A stretch of 31,363 nt of DNA from Blattamonas nauphoetae (taxonomy: Eukaryota > Preaxostyla > Oxymonadida), in NCBI GenBank assembly GCA_033064195.1, contig JARBJD010000586.1:1-31363 (forward strand). The letters are read 5' to 3'. Position numbers and translations under genes: made by a program. Shown here one piece after another: positions 10,901 through 20,600 of this stretch. Position 1 is the stretch's first letter; each line of letters starts with the position of its first letter. Below the pieces are notes generated by a model. That model was not told where the DNA came from and searched no databases. It saw only the letters and a program-made list of their open reading frames with translations.

Positions 10901-12284
10901 TTTTGTTTTTTGACAGAACAAGAGAGAGTTGAGAATTCATTTTACACACACTTCAACTACCTTGAGTTATACATCTCTGCGATTTTTTTGAAAGAACAAC
11001 AGTGAAAAATAAGAGAGTATGACATGAAATGCTACTGTAGGGGGACATACTTCGAACGACATGACACGTGATTCACAACCGATATCACTCTTGAATGTAT
11101 CCAGGATTGTGAATGTCAAGTGATAGATAGAAGCAGATTGAATGAAGAAAATGAAAAGGAAGAAATAAGTCAACTCGCTCGCTCCATGTCTCTGTCAATG
11201 CAGTATCCAAGGACACCGATACGCTGAATACCGATGATGGACAGTGAGTTGCGAAAAGAAAAAACCAGCCACAGCTCGCAACCGTCAAGACATTGAATTC
11301 TGTTCATTTCAGATTCAAAAACGTGTCATAAAGGTCAGCCGTTCATCGAAAGACAGATTTCGAAATCAAAAAATCACACCGTTCTTTCCAACGCTTCCTC
11401 TAAGTGAGTCGAATCAGTTTCAGGAAATGTCACAGAGTTCCTCTCTTTCAACCCCATCGTTTTCAAAATCGCTGCACCATCGGAAATGTCACTCTTTCGA
11501 AATGTTTCTCTTAAGAGTTTTGTCTGTTTGGCGATGTGAAGAATGTGCGAGAGAGAGGACGAGAGAAAGTGAAGAAGTCACAAAGAGAAAAGACACACCA
11601 CGCTGAGAATCAAGGTTGTGTGATCATCAAAGAAAACTCGGGATTTGGTGATGTGCTGGGATGAGTTGAAACTGACAAACTTTGAGTGTCTGAAAATATC
11701 ATGGAATGAAAAACATTCACTGACACTTTCGTCAAACTTCTCACTAAGGCCAAGATGGACCCTCTCCACCACACTCGGGTCCTTCTCAGTGATTGTGTTG
11801 GTTGAAACAAGAAAAAACATAAAACTTCCCAGAATCAAACAGGGCAATATCGGTCAGAAAGACTTTCAAACAATCAGTACCGACTTTAACCTCATCAAAC
11901 ACATTTCGTGAACGCTCGTTTCAATTATTTTTGACATTTATGCGATTTACGTTACAATAGACTTCCTTCGTCCAAAAATCGTGCGAGGTGAGAACTCGAT
12001 CCCACAAGAAAGTACTAGAATCAGCGTTCTCTCATTCAGTGACAGCCTCCTCGAGTGTTACTCTCGTAGAGTTAAAAAATTTAAAGTTCGAGGGATCAAG
12101 TAGGATGAAGTGAATCACGTGTCATGTCGTGAAGAACATGTCCATCATTTTTTTAATTTTACAGTTTTCACGTCATTCAGAATTTTTTGGTGTCCAATTT
12201 TTTGTCACAAGGTCTCTACCTCTCTAAATTATCTTTGATAGAAAAGTGAAACACATTGTCTCTTTATTCAGTAAAATACAACCG
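10901..12284. other. Intergenic stretch, no recognisable gene
   Basis: Short frames on both strands (for example 11,244-11,606 plus and 11,847-11,578 minus) show no domain, repeat or splice pattern that supports them. AT-rich toward the right end. Confidence 0.4.
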
Positions 12285-12385
12285 TTTTACAGCCGAATCA
12301 AGTCGTCATGTCGGGCAGTATAAATGCATGGCACTCTCTCGTATGTTGATGTCCCCGGTTTGTTGTTAAAAGAACAACGCAGACA
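12285..12385 (-). repeat. Dispersed repeat piece, copy 4
   Basis: Contains, in reverse complement, the CGACTTGATTCGGCT piece of copy 3, the ATGGCACTCTC...CGTATG piece of copy 1 and the GTTGATGTCCCCGGTTTGTT piece of copy 2. The word GCAGTATAAATGCATGGC sits at the joint. It is the most complete arrangement in the window. Confidence 0.55.
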
Positions 12386-12802
12386 TCAACCATTGAACAG
12401 CCCTCGTACCAAAACCCTCAACGCCATCACTGTATTATTCGTCGACATTCTTGACAGCCTTCTCCCCGCCCCAAGCCGAGCCCTCAAGAGCGGAACTTGT
12501 CATCTACCAAAATGAATGTTCGTGACTCGTTCATCTGTCGAAGAAACGGTTTGTCAGAGCCTGTCGTTGTGGTAAACCCATTTCCCACACAGAAACACTT
12601 CATTTTTCTTTGTTCCCTCTGATTTCATGAACTTTTTGAGAAATGGACAATAATGAATCATTTTGAAAACGATTGTACAAACATATTTGTAGGCTTGTGT
12701 ACGATATCTGCATCTGGCAAAAAGGGACACTCAGAACGAAACGAAAGCTCAAAATTAAACTTGATAAAAAAACGTTGAAAAGGCTTGTTAAGCCATTCCC
12801 AA

Positions 12803-13303
12803 TTAGTTGAACAGGTGGTCAGTGAACTTGGACTTCTGGCGAACTGGACGGGGACAGAAAGCTGGGTGGTTCCAGACCACAGAATAGCTGACCATCCCAA
12901 CTTCTTGCGCTTGCATGTTCGACACACGATTGCAGTTCATCGTGATGTTCAAATTCCCTGGAGAGCCCGTGTGCACGCTGTAGTTGACGAAAAGACCAGT
13001 CGGAGCCGCACGCGGGTTCTTTTGGATGAGGCCAATCTCTTCACTTCCATTCAGAGCAACAGGGAAGCACATGTCAATGATACTCACATCTTCAACTGTG
13101 TATGCAGAGAGTATCTCCGTCCAGTTATAATCCACACAGCCTTTAGTAACTTCCACTGGGGCAAGAAGGTTGAAATACAACGTCTTTTTATACGACAGCG
13201 GTAGAGAGTATGCTGACCCATTCAGCATCAGGTCTTCAACGGCGAACGTGTACTTCCCCACATTCAATCCGGCAATCGCTGACACAACGGTGAAAAGAAA
13301 CAT
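12803..13303 (-). CDS. Secreted protein with an MRH (mannose-6-phosphate receptor homology)-like domain
   Basis: A 166-residue frame from the ATG at 13303. The start is chosen because MFLFTVVSAIAG is a good signal peptide; the open frame further upstream has no ATG. The mature part fits an MRH/Atg27-type beta fold: GKYTFAVEDL, then TLYFNLLAPV, a cysteine after VTKG, DMCFPVALNGSEEIGLI, SPGNLNITMNCNR, and an ending YSVVWNHPAFCP that matches the family's F-x-W-x-T-x-x-A-C-P close. Cysteines are spaced as in disulphide-paired lectin domains, and there are N-x-S/T glycosylation sites. No membrane segment follows the domain, unlike Atg27 or the cation-dependent receptor, so it resembles a soluble luminal lectin (OS-9/GTase-beta style) or a gene whose last exon was missed. 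Likely site: ER/Golgi/lysosomal lumen. Family call is by pattern only. Confidence 0.55.
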   Translation of the reverse strand: MFLFTVVSAIAGLNVGKYTFAVEDLMLNGSAYSLPLSYKKTLYFNLLAPVEVTKGCVDYNWTEILSAYTVEDVSIIDMCFPVALNGSEEIGLIQKNPRAAPTGLFVNYSVHTGSPGNLNITMNCNRVSNMQAQEVGMVSYSVVWNHPAFCPRPVRQKSKFTDHLFN

Positions 13304-13548
13304 TTTGATCGATTCTTTTGTTCGATCGTACCCTTTAATTGTGCAATCCTCTCCTTCTGACAATCACTCCAACACAAAGACGAAGAAGTGAAGACGTTTT
13401 TTCCTTTGATCAGACGCAGTTTACTATCCACTATCAGAGTGTCAAATCTCACAAATATTCTCCGAACGTTGGAAGAAGTTTGAATTGCTGGAACTATGGG
13501 TTATGATCCAATGTGCCAATGATCTTATCGGGGGAACGTGTTGATACT

Positions 13549-14407
13549 ATGGACCCAAGTCCCCACCAACCCAATACTGCCGCCAGAAAACTCTCGCAGG
13601 AGGAGTGCCTTGCGTTAATTGAGAAACTGGAGCGAGAAAACGCTGAAAAAGATGCGGAAACGAACCAGTTAAAGGAGCAACTCAAGCAAAAGGATGCTGA
13701 AATAAACCGCTTAAAAAGAGGTACTCGATCGAGAAACAGAACAAAGTGAAAAGTTGCTTAAAGATAAAGATGAATGCAATATTCTCACACTAATCAACAC
13801 CCTAACTTCTCGGACCGCAGCAGAAGGCTTCGACCGCCTCCACGAGCAACACTCGACCAGCATTGAGCTTATTGTGTCTGTGTATCCACACCTGAAACTC
13901 GCGACACAGATCGAATTACTTTCACACCTTTTGATGCTTTACACTTCCTACCAAGAATATGAGTCGCAATTGGATTATCTCATCGTTCATCCATCACTCG
14001 AAGTCAGGCTCGTCACTCTGATTCGCTGGTTCGAGCTTCTGTATTCAAGCATCGAAAAAACCAGCTTCGACGTTGCGATCAAGAATGGTGGCTTTACTCC
14101 AGCAAAAATTCATGCAAACCTACTCACTGCCTTCTCTCTCATCATCAAACATGCGAATGAGGATCTACAACCCTTCCTTAAACAGCTTCTCACAGTTATC
14201 GAACATTTCTTACGTCCTGAACGCGTAACGTTGTTCTTCACGTCAGGGGATAGACAAGCACTTGATGAACTTCAGAATCTGTATTGCAAACACTCCCTCC
14301 TTAATAAACCGGGCACTGCTGGCAAACGCCTCCTCAACGACGTCAATGGATGGATCACAGACATTCTGAGTCTCCTCCCCTCCACTTCACCAAACCATCA
14401 AGATTAA
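13549..14407 (+). CDS. Coiled-coil plus helical protein of a multi-copy family, in two frames
   Basis: The N-terminal frame runs from ATG 13549 (another in-frame ATG is at 13519) to a stop at 13749: MDPSPHQP, then a coiled coil of Glu/Lys heptads (LEREN, LKEQLKQKDAEINRLK). The frame ending at 14407 continues the same coiled coil (ETEQSEKLLKDKDE) from about 13712, then helical repeats: LINTLTSRTAAEGF, VYPHLKLATQIELLSHLLML, RWFELLYSSIEKTSFDVAIK, LLTAFSLIIK, QPFLKQLLTVIEHFL. The frame change lies near 13705-13738. It could be a one-base indel in the AAAAA run or a very short GT-AG intron (19 nt, 13717-13735), which would also restore the frame. The second half matches the truncated copy at 3,244-3,672. 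Function unknown; helical, probably a scaffold protein. Confidence 0.6.
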
Positions 14408-14657
14408 TAGTTCACCTATCGAAGCAATGGTTTGGGAGAGTTTGTCGTGGTGATCGACGCGGGAAGAATCCGATTCAGGTTACGCGACAATCGTCCATTT
14501 CACGAGTTTACTCGATTCATTTCTCTAAACACTTCACAAATTTGATCAGCTCTCTCTGTGGATCCACTTTATTTTCACTTTTTCTTGCGTCTTGAATCAA
14601 TATCGAACTGAGAAATGAAAACGACGGACTTGAGTCCAACAAAGAAAAAGTTGTCAA
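14408..14657. other. Short intergenic stretch
   Basis: Lies between the converging ends of the helical gene and the SUN gene. Nothing recognised. Confidence 0.4.
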
Positions 14658-14728
14658 TCAAACTGTCTCCCTGAAAAGTAACACCACACAACTTAGTCGT
14701 TTATGAGATCAGGATGGACTTGAACGTT

Positions 14729-15559
14729 TTACAGACACACAAAGTCCAGGTCTCCATGATTCGACAGAAGCTCAACATAGACGCGTCTGCATGGTTGATA
14801 ATTGTCTTCATATGATGATTGTGTCATGTAAAATGTCTGGGTGGGGTTCTGGGTCGTTGTCGTCCCAAAATCAAAGTGTCCTTCGCCCAGAAAGATTCGT
14901 GTCTGGTTTGGTGAATGATTCGAAGAAAGGTCGACATGAGAGGAGTTCGAAGCAAAATTATCATCGCAGAACACTTGAAATGGGCTGGAGCGGACAGGCG
15001 AGATTGGAGGAGGGCAGAGGACGATGGGGAGTGTGAGAGAGACACAGCCTGGACGTTGAACTTTCTGAGAAGAAGAATTGTCATAAACGCAGGTGATGAC
15101 TTGTTCTGATGAATGGAGAGTGGAGGGCAGGATCCAAGTTCAAGGGAATGCTGAAAGAAGAGCCGTTGAAAAGATGATTTGAGCCCAGATGGTTTTTGGC
15201 CTCATTTCTCGACAGATGACGAGATATCAATCAGCAGAAGAATGAAAAGTGTCAGGACTGCCACTGAGGGAGGAATGAACTGACTTAGTGTTGTCCGAGC
15301 GATTGAAAACGAGTTCTTCTTTCGCGACACGTCGGTAATCAAATAGATCGGACCAGGACACCACGCGAGTTCCGACTGAGGCAACTGCAACATTGAGAAG
15401 TCTGCAAGAGTCAAAAGAGGACAATATGAAGAGGTGGAAGGTTCGATGGTTGTAAATGAAATGAGTGGAATATGCAGAAAATAATGAAAAATGGAGTGAC
15501 TAGACATACGGGGTACTCACGAAGGGATGAGATGGAGGATTGCGAAAAGGAAGTTTCGT
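14729..15559 (-). CDS. SUN-domain protein, multi-exon, with one frame discontinuity
   Basis: Three minus-strand exons can be joined: 15559-15510 (phase 2 end, donor GTATGT), 15401-15281 (acceptor TTGCAG, donor GTTCAT) and 15150-14729 (acceptor CTTTCAG). They read in SUN order: LLNVAVASVGTRVVSWSDLF (like the A-l-x-s-x-G-a-x-V-v-x-x-S opening), LGSCPP (like G-x-C-W), KFNVQAVSLSHSP and SAPAHF (like a-V-T-L-E-H and S-A-P-k-d-F), then FLGEGHFDF, QTFYMTQ and RVYVELLSNHGDLDFVCL (like L-G-x-F-x-Y, Q-t-F, V-x-v-x-I-L-S-N-x-G-x-x-x-x-T-C-l-Y). The last part is one frame off from the middle part, with the change near 14,977-14,988, so the copy is a pseudogene, carries a sequence error, or has splicing I did not find. 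The frame stops at 14729; splicing at GTAAAA to an acceptor at 14671 would give a stop ending at 14658. SUN proteins form nuclear-envelope bridges or, in the Slp1 class, act in the ER. The first exon is unresolved. Confidence 0.55.
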
Positions 15560-15799
15560 CTGTAAATCATCTGAATCAGAAGAAAAATTGATTTTTGGAG
15601 ATCCAAGAGTTGCCAAGAAAGAATTCACAGAATATTTCCAGAGACTCAATCTTTGAAACGAGCAGTGACAGTTTCTTGTGCATTTCCATCCGACCGTTTT
15701 GTCATTTCCACTGTATCTGGTGTCATTCGAATTGAATTCTTTCACGATGGGAAGATCCTTCTCGTTTTCCTTTTCTCGTGTGACCAGCACACTCTCGAG

Positions 15800-16482
15800 A
15801 TGCTAAACACACTCGTCTCCACACAACAATCGACTCACCTTTCGCCTGCTCCGTTGTCCCTCTCATTCAACACCAACGAAGACAATTCAATCGACACCCT
15901 CTCAACCCTCTTCCTCACACTTGTCTATTTTCTGAAGGAAGACAATGAACTGGACGATGCATCGACGAAGGGCGCATGCGAGTTTCTGAACAAGATCGAC
16001 TCGAAATGCCCTCTCACCGTCACTCCTGAACAGCTGCTCCATCGTCTTGTTCCGACAGCAGATGGAACATGTTCCAAGTTTGCAGAGCATCTTGTTGTGA
16101 TATTGACATGTGGCAACGTGGATCTCGCTGATTGTATGCTCAGATTGCTCAAAACCATCATTTTCGAGGATCGTTCGACAATCTTGTGGAATTCGTGATG
16201 ACTGGAGTTCTGACTCGCCTTTGGCTGACACTTCTCGCACGCAATCTGAATCTTCAGCTCTCTTCGTGCTCGTCTTTGGTGAGACTTGTCCGAATCGTCC
16301 TCGAATCACATCATCTTCGATTGATTGCCACCCGCCCAACACAACCACACCCGCCTTCACAAACCAGCAAACTCATCTTTGAATTTGCTGTCCAACCTTT
16401 GGAACAGTTCTGGGAGTTCATTTTCATGAATCGTCTTTCAATCACAACAGTCATGGACAAAAGTGGTCGGCAGGAAAAATGA
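15800..16482 (+). pseudogene. N-terminal and middle part of a helical-repeat family protein, frame-shifted
   Basis: The first frame starts at ATG 15800: MLNTLVSTQQ, then LSTLFLTLVYFLKEDNELDD, ACEFLNKIDSKCPLTVTPEQ, LVPTADGTCSKFAEHLVVIL and LADCMLRLLKTIIF, and stops at 16198. A second frame takes over near 16160 (SFDNLVEFVMTGVLTRLWL) and runs to 16482, ending near FEFAVQPLEQFWEFIFMNRL. From memory this order (ELDDA..AC, LVP..G....FA, LL.LLKTT.., LVE.GFF, P...F..FI..NR) is the layout of very large unnamed gene families in Blattamonas. No GT-AG intron repairs the change, so a frameshift is likely. It is divergent from the SUN gene, about 240 bp apart. Confidence 0.55.
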
Positions 16483-16926
16483 CAAACTCTGGTCTGACGA
16501 TTTGGGAAAGGAGTTCGATGCTGAAACTATACATGTGTGGAGGTGACATGACATCGACACGCATCGAGGTTAGTAGACTGGTCTACAGTTAGTGGGTGAG
16601 AAATACGAACCATTCCACTGTAGACGTTTTTTTACGAAAGTTTTCATTTTCTTGCTGAGGAGGCTGAGGATCTCGCTAATTTCGGTATCAATGATCTCAT
16701 CTCATCACCACATCTCACTGTGTGAAAAATGGTCGATTGTGGTTGAGCACCTATTTTTGTCACTTTTTTTCAGACTCTTCATTCTTCCGTATCTCCATCA
16801 TGAAACAACTACTTGCTCTGATTTTCTCGCCACAATGGTCTTTTTTGATGATGAAGTGTCTGACAATATAAAAACCAAATTTCACCGTTCAGTGTTTCTG
16901 GACAGGAAAACCGAAAACTTTTGTCC
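16483..16926. other. Gap between two parts of the helical-repeat family gene
   Basis: No coding similarity. A possible hairpin with arms GTCTACAGT (16,581-16,589) and ACTGTAGAC (16,617-16,625) lies in it. It may be a long intron, an insertion or a second break in the flanking gene; short U-rich runs and CAG acceptors occur near its end but no join was convincing. Confidence 0.35.
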
Positions 16927-17370
16927 ATGACTGCAAACACTCATCCATCACTCGCCTCCTTCTCTCTCCTCTCCACTCTGATCAGCCACGCCCCATTCGA
17001 CGAGCAGTTCACCGATTTTGTTCTGTCCAGCTCGATCAGCTTGGCTGGGACATCGTGTTTGGTGTTTATTGAGCTGAATGATGGGAAATTCGATTTCTTG
17101 TCCACTCTCGCTGATGCAGTGCTGATCTGGCACCAAACGATGTCCGAAGAACGAAGACGTGCAAAGGCCATTTTGGCTCGATTGGTAGAAGAGGGCTTTT
17201 TCGATGAAAGCGAGCTCTTCGTTCAGAGTGATTTCGCGCATCCGGGCAAATATGAGGATGTGCGGCCAGCTGCCCGTCTGACATTCTTTTTGGGAGGGAA
17301 CCAGCCGTTCTTGTCAGCCGATGAACGCGCGTGGTTGGCGTTTGTTGAAAGACACGAAATGAACGAGTGA
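16927..17370 (+). pseudogene. C-terminal part of the same helical-repeat family
   Basis: The frame from ATG 16927 begins mid-domain with HPSLASFSLLSTLISHAPFD and FTDFVLSSSISL, then RRRAKAILARLVEEGFFDES and the end LTFFLGGNQPFLSADERAWL. In the remembered family the C-terminus reads like GRQILAKLREEGLSDE...GGN.PF, so this is the tail of the gene that starts at 15,800. Whether it is expressed with the upstream part through the 16,483-16,926 gap, or is a dead fragment, cannot be told from sequence. Confidence 0.5.
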
Positions 17371-17638
17371 GACGTCAAGCCTGATTTTAAATCAACTGTT
17401 CAAACATCCTTTCAGTCGTTCATTTTGTTTTGAGATTCGATCTCTCCTTCTGACCAGATCTGAGATGATTTCTCCAAGATCACCACTTCATCTGTCTCTA
17501 CCAGAAAGACTCTTCAAAAAGGAGTACAAAATGATGAGAGAATGTTATCATGTACCCACTGGACGATTCAAGATATATTTTAAGTCCGTTTCCGTTCACA
17601 GATCCAATGTTAGGGGGAGATCCACCACAACATCGAGA

Positions 17639-20600
17639 ATGTCGTCGAAACTCGATAATGTCATCCCTCCTGGATGTGTGTCTTTTCTCTGATAGATTCA
17701 GCTCATCTTCTTGCATTTTCACATTCCTATTCGTGCTTCAGATTCAAAACCGAAAAAGATCAGTGAAGGGGCCTTTGGGCAAGTTCTGAAAGTGTTACAT
17801 GAGCGGAGTGAGATTGAATATGCGATGAAGGTGCTGCCGATGCTGAAAGAAGGGGACAAGGAGCGAGTTTCTCGTGAAGTTGACATGTTGACTCGTTTTG
17901 CTCATCCTCGGATAGTTGGTCTTCATGAGTCGATTGACATGGGAGGACACTACGCGATTGTGATGGAGCTTGGGACTCGAAGTTTGAAAGATTTGATCTT
18001 GGAATATGAAGCACGAAACGAACTGATTCCTCTTCCTGTTTGTCTCTGATCATTTTCTTATTCTTTGGTGTTTCATGAAATTCTGCTTCTTCTCCTTATT
18101 ATGTTTCCTTGGGTGTGTATTCAGTTGACAGTGATGATTTTGTCTGACATTTGCGAGGGACTTTTGTGGATGCACTCCCACTCGTCAGGATCGACAGCCC
18201 ATGGGGATCTGAAGCCGGAGAATGTTCTACTTCGCGTGAGCAATCGGGCATTTCTTTGTTTGTCGGATTATATTTCATTCATCTGTCATTTTTCTCACTT
18301 CAGGTGATCTTGGTGGTTCAGTCACTTTAGAACAGCACTTAACTCAAACGACGGGAGAATTTGGGACATTCGAGTACAACTCACCGGAACGAATGATGGA
18401 CAGCAAAGGAACAGCAACGCCAGCGAGTGATGTTTGGTCGCTTGGAGTTCTGGCGTATCGGATGGTGACCGGGAAATCACTGTTCGAAGGATTGCATCTC
18501 TTTCAGATGACTGTTGCCCTTCACACTTTTGACGAGAACAAGATTCCTCTCTCAATCGATCCACACGTGCGAGGTGTTCTTCTGAAAATGTTGGAACCCG
18601 TCTGTTTTCTACTTCTTTCACCATCAAATGATTCATCCTGTTTTATCTTGAATTTATTCTCTCAGAATGTGACCCTTCGAGCAACAACGTCGGCTCTCTT
18701 CGAAGGTGCTCTTTTGGAGCGAATGCTTGGCCCAGAAACGGCTCTGTCGAAAATGAAGGACATTCAGCTTGCAACTCGAGTGAATGAGATTAAATTGTCG
18801 TCGTGTGACGCGAAACTGAAGGAGAGGACGATGGAACTTGAGATGGAAAAGCAGACGCTGATGGACGAGACGAAAGAACTGGAAAATCGACTAAGATCGC
18901 TTCAAATGTCAGTACAACGAACTTGCGAACGAAATGCTGAATTGGAGAGGGAGGAGGAACTTGAACAGCATCAGAATCTACTCGCCACTCACACCGCACC
19001 AGTCCCGATCAACCCCGAGGACAATGTTATCTCAACGAATCATGAAATGCCTGTTCTCTTGTTTCGCAAAGATGAGAAAAAAAATACCGACGAAACGTCT
19101 TTTTTTGATGTTTCTGGAAACAAAATCACTCGAACTGGTTTTGACATGGACCAAAACTGGAGCACCACACTTTTCGAAGAACAAATCACAGAAGGAGTGG
19201 TGTCTGTAGCAATCACTGTTCTTGCAATTCCAAAAGACAACGGTTTGCGTCTCTCTTTTTTAGGAAATGTTCAGAATCAACAAACTTAATGAGATTTGGA
19301 CTTGTCGATGGTCACTCTAGACAGATTGAATATCAAGATCAACTTGGTGGTTCATTTCCAAGTATGTCCTCCTACGATTCTCAAGTCTTCTCGTCATCAG
19401 GTTCCATCGCACTCGCTCCGGTTACAGGAACACTCCATGCTACACTTCCATCCAACAATCAAAGAGGGGAGAAAACAGTTCTCCTCTCAGCTCCAATGGC
19501 TGACGGAGACCGAATGATGTTGGAGGTGGACATGGACGCGAGGCCACGCACAGCAGTTTTCATCGTCAACGGAAATGTGCCTCTCACATTTGTGTCTGGT
19601 CTCCCTCCCTCGATCCGATTTGGAGTGTGTCACTGATCATCCTCATTTTCATTGTTTTCAGTTGTCGATGAAGAACGAGGGAGTGTCCGTTCGGTTTGAT
19701 GGAATCTCTCGTCTGAAGCAAGCGACACCGCTACGACGAGTGAATGAGATCAAATGGAATGCTGAAGATCTGAAAGACAGTGAGGACCTGTACATGAATG
19801 GATTGCGAGCCAGTGTTCTGACGGTCCATAAACAGATGCCCTCACTCGTCTTCACAAATCCTTCGCACTTCAGAGTGGAAGACAAAAGAATCACTTCAAC
19901 TGGTCTGGCCACGAAAGAGAAGTTTAGGCAAATAAAACCCACGTGGAGCTCCTTCTTCCTCTCAGAACCCATTTCAGAAGGAATTGTGGCACTCACATTC
20001 ACCATTGTCATGGATCTATCTTCTTCTTCATGTGGACTGATTGATGGGACGGCACGGATTCCTGAAAAAGGAGAAAAACTTGGAAAAATTGAAAGTGTGC
20101 CCCTTTTCGTTTAATCCGTCATTTCTCCCGACTCTCTGTTGTCACAATCACGTCATCTCTTTTCTCATCCTATTTCAGACTCGATCGCTCTCTTTTCGAG
20201 GGGTGAACTACAACCCTTGACTGAAGAGGAACAAAAGAAGATCGACCTCTCTTTGTGTTGGCAAGACAACAAACAAATCGTCGTCGAACTCAACATGGAC
20301 TCGAATCCTCGCACTGCCCAGTTCTTCATCGACAACAAATCCGTCCCAGCTGTCGTTGTTGATCTTCCTGAATCCGTTCGAGTTGGAGTGTGCTCTGGTT
20401 CCATTTCATTCTTTCTTCGCTTCCGTTCTCCTCATTTCCCTTCATTGGTCCACATTCACCTTTTTCTCGCCTCTCCTTCCCAGTTCTCTGCAAAGGGTCC
20501 AGGACTATCAGTTCGGTTTGACAGAATCACCCAGCTCAACCGAGGAAGCCCTATCACAGATCAGATGAACGAGATTGAATGGCCAACTGCCGGACCACTC

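Noticed and set aside
15202-15507. Hydrophobic minus-strand frame with an apparent membrane helix
   Set aside because: The SUN exon (15,401-15,281) reads in another frame here and joins in phase to its neighbours, so the hydrophobic frame is a shadow.
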